In this document: one piece after another, positions 9,501-18,500 of the stretch | How positions within the stretch are numbered: position 1 is the stretch's first letter | Layout: each line of letters starts with the position of its first letter | Source of the DNA: Ciona savignyi | Taxonomy: Eukaryota > Chordata > Ascidiacea > Phlebobranchia > Cionidae | NCBI GenBank assembly: GCA_000149265.1 | Contig: CH002367.1 | Location: forward strand, 465,300 to 529,299 | Reading direction: 5' to 3' | Length of the DNA: 64,000 bases | The notes under the pieces: generated by a model | Databases searched by the model: none | What the model saw: the letters and a program-made list of their open reading frames with translations, nothing else | What the model was told of the DNA's origin: nothing | Program-made: the position numbers and the translations under genes

Positions 9501-12500
9501 AGTTTGGTTCAAGGGAAAGAGTTCTCGGATCAATGAGCGAGGTAGCTGCCTTTACTGGCAAAGATGACTCCAACGGTCTGAAATGAACAAATGTAAAATT
9601 AAATGATTCGTCACACAAGCAGAATTACGCTTCGTAAATAACAGTGCAATTTAATAAAAATAGGAATAATTCATTGCATGGTAATCAAATTATATGATTG
9701 GAAATGGGAAAATATCACTCAAAAATGCGTAGTTAAATAATGTCATATCGGTATAATGTTATTTACCCGACTATCTTTTAACTCTATGCACTATACTTCG
9801 AAATACGAGTCTAACCGTGTGATTTGGTTATCCAAATTAAGTTTAATTTATTTATTTTTTGCACTGATACTCAATAACATCAAATCAAACAAATCACAGC
9901 ACAGGAACCTAAAAGACGGTAAAACGAATAGTCGTTAAAAACGTGCGGCTGCTAAAACTAAATGTTTAAAACTGACAACAATACATACCCCTCCGCAGTT
10001 ACATGTTCATCCGCCAATTTTTTATTCCCAGGTCGATTCCCTGAACTTGATCTCCCGAATTTCGCTTTCATCAGGTTCACGAACGAAATGGAAGATGGCG
10101 ACGCGGATTTCTTCTTTCCGCTGGTTCCGGAATTTAACTTTTTACTCGGTTGAGTCAGTTTTGAAGGCGCCCGTCCGCGATTTGGATTGGAATCCGCAGA
10201 TTTGGTCGAGTCAAGTTGTTCTTTCGTTTTTTCCACCGATTTTACAGTAACATTGCTATTTCGGGGTGGTGAGTTTTGAATTTCAGTTTTCTCGTTTTTA
10301 GGGTTCGGGTATTGAAAATACGAGTCTGTTGCCTGGTCGTTGCGTTTTTGCGAGCCCGGTCTTGGAGGCGATGAGAGCTTCACGTAGGGATTGGTGGCTG
10401 GAAATCGAGGTTGGGGTTTCCCGGCACCCCCGGTCGGAATTCCACTTGGCGACTTGGGCGATTTCTGGTTTTCAGGGTTATGACGTCTTCGAATTGAGTG
10501 CTCACTGCTGACGCTCCGATGACGTCGCAACTTGCCAGCCCCACATTCGTCATCAAACGACTGACGCTCTGATCGACGTCTGCTTGCAGAACCTTTAACA
10601 CAAATCAAAGAATGTAAGTCGCTAAGGTAACAACAAAACACCAAAACACCAGAGCACTAACGAAACACCAGAACAGCAGAACACCAGAGCACTAACGAAA
10701 CACCAAAGAAACACCAGAACACCAACCTTCGCTCATTCTTCGATTTTTCAGTCTCCCGTTGCTGGGATCAAACGAGTCTTCCTTAGCCCCAACATCCGGC
10801 TCAAAGTCCGGGACTTTCGGAAGATCCTTAGATGATCCCCGGATGTTGTGTCTTCGGTGATGCAGAGAGGGTTCACTCCGACTGTTCTTCTTCATCAATT
10901 TGCTCTGAACCGCTGGTCGAGGGGGGGTTTCTAGGAATATTAAATCTTGAAAATATAAATCAAGGATTTTGCAAGGATGGTACTTGTTATAACAAATAAT
11001 ATCAGTAAGATCGTTTTTGTTATATTAATAAGTTTATGTATCGGTTACGTTAACCAGAAGGCCACTTGATTTTTCAGTATACTTACCGAGCTATGTTTTG
11101 ACCTTGATAGGCTTTAAACTGAGACTGTTTTATATAATTCTCTTATAGTATATGAATCGGTCGTGTGGCCGAATGGTTAACGCAAACGATAAATAAACTA
11201 ATTTTATAGAAAAAACGATCTTACTGGTATTATTTATCCACTATTACGTCTAATTCAGTCGAATAACTGATCGTTGCCAGAATAGCACATTCTACCGGCG
11301 AGATAGATTCTACGTTATATAGACGCGAATAATCTAATCCGGTCTCGTTTTATTTTCACCTTTGACTTGTGTTGATTGCGTCGCTTCGGAGGCTTGTTCA
11401 ATTGCTCCGATGGGATCCATGAGGACATAACCATCCTCTTCAATGGGAGCTGGTCCTTGCATCACTTCTCGGAGGACATGGGGAGGGGGTGGAGGTGGGA
11501 AGTCATCTTTGGATGGATTTCGTGGACGCAATGGGTTGGAGGACAGAGGAGTGAAGGCAGATTGAAGATGACTTGAACGTTTGTTCATCTGAAGTGTGCT
11601 GAATACCTGGGAATGGGGGGTTAAGTTTTATTTTTTTGTTTCCACGATGAAAACATGGAGCAGGAACTATTGATAAAAATTTGGAAAACGAAAAAAACGG
11701 CAAAAAGACAGAGGTAAGAACGCGTCTAAAAAGCGCAATAACCTATTAAATTTCGGTATAATTAGACGTGGCATAATTAGAATTAGAAACCCAAATAAAG
11801 GCAAAAACGTTATCAAACTGTGATGTCTTTTTTTCCTTTTCCTGTCGTTTTTATTTTTATTGTTTATAATTTTTAATCGACCGGCATTTGTACAATAAAA
11901 TCAAATCATTATAATTGCCTTCCATACAATTAGGTCACAGTTGTACACACAGGGCTTTACCGTTGGGTTCGATTCTACATTTTCTTGAATTCTTTGTTTA
12001 TCCTGGTTTTCCAATTGTCCAAGTTCGTATAAATGGTCGAGCGATTGCGACTTCCGGCAAGCGGCAGAGTATGATTTGCGTCGCCATCCGGCAGCGTCAC
12101 GCGTCGGTGAATCCTCCGACGTCTGATTGGTTGATGCGGGGTCACGTGTTTCCTTCCACACGCTCAGCTTGCGAAGAGGTCGCGAAACTAGAAACGGAAG
12201 TTCACTAGGGTTAAAAGGGGAAACCACCTGTTTGGAGAACAGGATAAAACATACGAGTTTATCAGTGCTTGTGGGAAATATGGAGAAAGAAGTATTATCA
12301 TGGGATAATCGTCGGAACGTGTCTGTCATACACACCACATTGCAATAGCTCCGGTAACCGGGGGCCGCAAGGTGATCTGACGATTGCCCGTGTGTTAACC
12401 CCTTTGGTTTTCCATTCAGGGGGATAAACAAGACTATTCTATCCCATATTCGTAGAAACTTGTAAAGTTGCAACAGTCAGGTTATCGGATCTCTTGTACT

Positions 12501-15500
12501 GTATAGTGCATGGCACAGCCATTGCTATACAACTTTGGTTTAAATAATGAAGTTGAAGAAAAGAAACTAATGCAAGAACAGCACGGCTGACAAGCAGCGG
12601 GTTTTGATACCCCAACCTTCCGAAGGGAGGGCCAACACGCTACCACTAAACCAACTGGACATAATAAGTGAAAACCAACTATTATTCTCATTAGTTCTTT
12701 TGCACACGTTCAGTTTTATGTCATTTTATTAAAACTGATTATTAGTCACTGCCCACAGCTTAAACTAAGCTCTGAATTAATTGTAGGTCATTCGATAATC
12801 GTCGTAAATACATTTCAGTTTCAGATAAAGTTTAGTTGTTTTTAATTCTTTTGCGGTATGACGTACGAAGTCTTAGATAACAAGGACTTATATGGTCTTT
12901 GGCTTTACTACGTAATAGCTTATTACCCTTGAATAATCCAATTATATTCATATTAGCGTCTCCTATTTTGAGAACAGGTCTACTAAATCACGGCTTATTT
13001 AGTGTAATCCGATTCAATGATGAATTCACACATGTACTTATGACGCCACAATAGCATTCTCCTGTATTAAAGTAGATTGTATACATCATAATACCTTCTG
13101 TTTGGGTGGTGGGCGAGGATATTGCATCATCGGAAAACACACTGTGGAAAAGTAAATCAGTCAAAAGATGTTTATACAAAATAGTGTAATTAAATTGCTG
13201 TATGTTAGATATATTTATCCCCTTTTAAAAAAAAACAGTTAACAGATTTAAATTGGTTTTTAAATTAAATTAAAACAAAAAAAACTCTAAAAAACAACAA
13301 AAGATATAAATTTAAAACACCAATTTTATTTTAAGACGTTTTGGAAAGTTCACATTTTGAAAGTTTTAAATAAAACTGTGATTTTGACTTAATGTTATTT
13401 GCTCAGACTTTCTTATAAATCAATGCATTATGGTCCGACCTGTAACCTGTTTATTTTATAAACAATTTTAGGGAGGTTTGGAAAGTTACTTTAACATTTT
13501 AAACTTTTCAAAATAACATAGAATTTATGTTTATTATGTATTTTTAAATATATCCGAGGTGAGTAATTGAAAATGATTTACATTCGTAATTTATTTTCGT
13601 TTTCCAGCCTGGCGGAATAGAGCTAGTTAAATGTTATATGGTGGTGTGTATATTATGTGATGGGATGCATATTTTGTGGTGGGTTGTATATTATGTGGTG
13701 TTGTGTTTATTAAGTGGTGGTGTGTATATTTATATGTCGTGTGGTGGTGTAGTTGAAAGTACGAACGGAGGTTCACACGCCAAGTTCTGCAATGGATGTT
13801 ATCACAACATGGCGGCCACAACAACCTGTCGTCCTTGCTGGTGGAGCGTGGGAACTCCTCCGTTCTCGTCACGTGATCAATGACGTCATCACATGGTGGG
13901 GGCGGCGGCGGAGGCGGGAGATCTGAGAGAAAAAATGTTTGACGTCGATTTGAGAGAAAATATTTTGAGTTAATTTCGAAGTTAAAAAAAATAGCAATGA
14001 ATTATTACGAACAACAAGATATTTACATTTTGTTAAGGATATGTACATCCTTAGTAGTTTTTATATTCATAACGACAAATTTTATAAACAATAATATAAG
14101 TCGTTTTTGTTTTGTTGGTTTCCCCAAGACCTTGATCAGATCTCGTTGGCGATTTTAGGTTTTTTGGTGATTTCGCATGAATCAATTACTATGGCGATCA
14201 TTGAAGAGAAATAGGTTTCAAGGCATTGTTAGTTTCGAAATATTTTAGGAGAATTATCAGTTAAATATGTGTGGCATCCTAAAAAAGGATCAATTATCAC
14301 ATTTTACAGAAACCCAACAACCCGATTTTGTATAACAGGGGAATAAAATGATCATGTTATATCTATTATTTATTAAACATATTTTCATTTTAATAAATAT
14401 AAATTGGTTTTAAAAAGTCAATTTTGCGATCTTTTTGATAAAAAGGTGTAAGGGCTTCTTATTTATTTTGATAATATATCTTTACACAGTGTAGACGGGT
14501 AGCAGTTTAGCTTTATTATTAGTGGACTCGGATATGCGCAACAGTACAGTTACAATAATGGATAAGCATAACCGGCTACATAGTTTTATAAATGGTAACG
14601 GGCTGTAGGGTACGTTGAGCGTACCCGCTCTCAAATCCACAAAAGCCTTCCAGTGTTGTGGTACAACTAACAACCGCACAAACCTAATAGTCAATGATCA
14701 TAGAAGGCGTAATATATGCGTTGTTCGATGTTTAAATCGTAACCCTATATCACATAATGATGATCACAGTATGCACTGGGTTGGGCTAAGCTTCCAATTA
14801 TATCTAATAACGGGATGGTTCGCTATTTAAATCCCTGCCGTGGTTGATAATTGTTGGTAGATTTGTTTAACGCGGTACTTCCGACGCTTACAGTTTGCCG
14901 TACTTTACACAGGAAATCATTAAATCTCGATTAGTTAAGCTCGTGACTGGCACTAAATCCATATTTATTAAGCTGTGGTCTCATTTATGTGGTATGCGGT
15001 CAAAATAGGCACAGGTGTTGTACTGCTATATGTTATCGATTTATTGTAAGATATAAAAGATAATTTATAGGAAAACACCTATAATTAATAGATTGGAAAT
15101 GAAAACAGAAGTTGTTTTGAAAGCCTATTGTGACATAAATCCTAAATATAATGCCCGTTAATGTGGTTTAACTAAATACGGGCAATCGTCGGATCACCTC
15201 GCGCCCATCGTCGGGTTACCGGAGCAATTGCAGTGTGTTGTATATGATAGACACGTTTCTTCAAATTTAATAGAACCCATTAATTCACTGGGTTCAGAAA
15301 ATATCCGTAAAGTGCCTTGCCCAAGGACACAACCGACTAGCTAGCGACCAGTTTCGCATCAGCAACCTTTCAATTGAAAGGCGACGCACTTAACCACCAG
15401 ACTAACCGGCCGGACCAAGGTGGTAAAAAGGTACAAAAATTTAACCAAACTATGGAGATATCCACCTGTTATTGATGGAGTCTTCGAATGCGACCTCCTA

Positions 15501-18500
15501 GTAAGACTTGGTGAAGGCTTGTTGCTTCGAAATGATGATCGGGAACTAATGGAACTATGCGGGGTGCTCTTGCGTTGCAGCCACACTGTTGGTTTTTCTA
15601 TCTCATTCTGCTTTGGACTTTCGTTTTGTTTCTCGAAGTTTCTGTTGTTGCTATTGTCAAGGTTGTGTGGGTCAAACGGTTCGTTTTCGTAAGGAGAAAC
15701 GGGCGAAAGGAGACCGCTGTCGGATGAAACCGGTTGAGACCGGTTTGCATCTAGTTCAAGATCGAGAATCAAACTGGAAGGCCGTTCTGTTGTCGCTCGT
15801 TTGGACGTGGTGTCATTAGTTGGTTCTTGTTTACCATCTCCTTGAAAAGCAGGGTTTAATCCATCATTGTCGTACGATTCTTCGGGTTGTTCGCCTTTGT
15901 ACTGGCGCAACTCGACTTCGATGTAAGCGTTGTTATCAAACGACTGACTTTTCTCCAAGCTCTGGCCACTTGAACTTTTCTTCAGCTTGAAAATTCTTTG
16001 GCTCGATTTCTTGCATGATCCCTTTCCAGGGGAATCCCCAGACTTGGGCTGTCCGGAAGGAGGTTTGGAGTTGATTTGATGACGTAACGAGCACGAACAG
16101 GACTCCGAAGCACAGATGCTCGATGGAGTCGCGTAATCCGCGTTGTCCTGTTGGTTCCTCCGCTTTGCCCACGACTCCGGCTGCTCTGGGATGACACCAA
16201 GTGACGTGGATGAGATTTTATCACTCTTAGGGAGATCCTCTTCTTTCGGAGGATCAAGGTCGGAGATTGCGGACTTCTGGAGAGCGGCGTACAGCTCCAC
16301 AACAGCGGCGACGTCGGCGGTTTTGTTTCGTTGAATGAATTCCTTGTTGGGGGTATCAAGGGCAAGTCGGGTCATTATTTGTGCGACCAGTTTATCAGCC
16401 ATACCTGGGATGAGATGTCGTATGAATTACTGGACATATTAGAATGATGATATCGTATGAATACGTGAACGGTTGTGTGGAATAGTGAACGGAAGCGATT
16501 CATAAAAACGGTTTTAGTTACAAGTACATCATTGGTTCAAAACTTAAACAATTTTTCAAGAGTTTTATTCATCTAGTAAAATCCAAAATAGTAAAAATTG
16601 GAAAATTAACATTTATATTTTAAAAAACGAACGATTTATAAACCGATTCCATTAAAAAAACGGTTTAAGTGACACAAGCACCTATGTAACTTTTAAATAA
16701 ATCGTATCAAAACCGCGTTGCATAACCTATGTCTATGTTCATTTTTTTAATAAAATAATCTACTGATATTAGGTACAAATTACAAAATGGAGATCTTGTA
16801 ATAGCTTCGCATTCTACAAACATATACCACTGGTCAATAATAACAATAATTTTAAATGAATTGTCCACAAATACAACATAATTTACCATTTTGTGTGGTT
16901 CGTTCCACACTGCTGTGCAGTTCCGTCATCGGATCGATTCCGTCTTCCGGAAAGATCTGACCCGTGTGGTCTTCCTCGGGTGGGTTCGTAGTGTGGTCTG
17001 GGGGGTTAAAGGGGGTTGGTGAAAAGAGGTGATGTGTCCACGTAATACATATGGAACGACCGGTTAGTCTGGTGGTTTAGTGAGTCGCCTTTCAACCGAA
17101 TTTGAAACTGGTCGCTAGGTAGTCGGTTGTGTCCTTGGGCAAGGCACTTTACGGACGTTGCATGAACCCAGCGGATTAATGGGCTCTACCAAATTGAAGG
17201 AACTTGTGAATCGGGGATAAACATAAATATATCCTATCCACCACCTCCTACATATAATACAATTTCCAAACCAACTAGTACTTGTTTCCCAACTCGTGTT
17301 TTCTAACATAAATAAATTTTCTAACATTTGTAACGTTTTTTCTAACATAAGTAACCCATTTAAAATGTGAGTCGGGGATAACATACCGGTACGTTTCAAA
17401 GAAAATAAAATTATCTACAAAAGGAAGTTTAAATAAGATTTTATTATAAAACACTTCCCACCTTGATCTACGCGTGTGTCGTCATTTCCCTTCCGCTGCT
17501 GAAGCACTTTATTGTAGTTAGCGAGTTGATGGACTTGCCTACGTAGGTTGGTGCATTCGGACTGAAGTCGTCGCTGAACGAGTTCTGATTGAACGACTTG
17601 TGCGGCCACCTGTGTGTTGGATATTGTAGATTCATAGAAATATAATATAATGCAATTTACCATGTATTTTACTAGTGTTTCAGACTTGGATCTATGTACG
17701 TTTATTAACACACACCACAACTAAAATACAATTAATGGCAATTTCAGAAAAATTAACGGATGCAATGTACTGTGCGGTTCACCAGTGAAAGGGGCTGGGA
17801 TCTCTCTACATTCATAAAAACACAACTAAAACACCATCTTCCCCATTTCCGGGTGTTTAATACATTGGTACCCGATCTTACAATTTATAAATGTAAATTA
17901 CACATCCCGACAAGCTAAAACTGATCTATTTATAGCGGAGTTATATAAAGAGTTTACACAAAAGGTTAATATTTAATGTTTGCTTTAGTCATCCCATAAT
18001 ATAAGTGTCATGAAAGTATTTTGGGTTCGGGACACTGGTTAGTCAGGCACGATAAAACAAACAGTTTTTGTAAAAGACAAACTTATGTCATTTTGTCTAG
18101 ACGATTATATATAGAAAGGGCCATTACAGAAAAACAGTTTTGGGTTATAAAGTTGTTTAAAAGAAAACAAAAATCCGTACAGTAACATTGGTGCCAGAGA
18201 AGGGCCAGATTTTCTGAGGGGGCCATATTAAAAAAACAATTCTGAAGAAATTTGTCATTTTGTTTGTTACCTTGTTGTACTCGACTTTTTGCTTCTCTGC
18301 GAGCTTGATCAGCTGGTGATTCTGATCTTCCATCTTCTTTACTCGCTCCGCAAGCAGAACGCAGTACTTGCGGAAATCGTCGAGAATCTAACATGATAGT
18401 GGGTTAGTGCGTCGCCTTTCAGCCGAAGGGTGGTAGTTTCTAAACTGTTCGCTAGCTAGTCGGTTATGTCCTAGAGCAAGGCACGTAACGGACATTGCCT

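Noticed and set aside
12593-12662. Functional tRNA gene
   Set aside because: A- and B-box-like sequences are present, but the ends do not form an acceptor stem and the B box is mutated.
13080-13620. Any CRISPR-like or regulatory array in the AT-rich block
   Set aside because: Only simple AT-rich sequence and homopolymer runs; no regularly spaced repeats.
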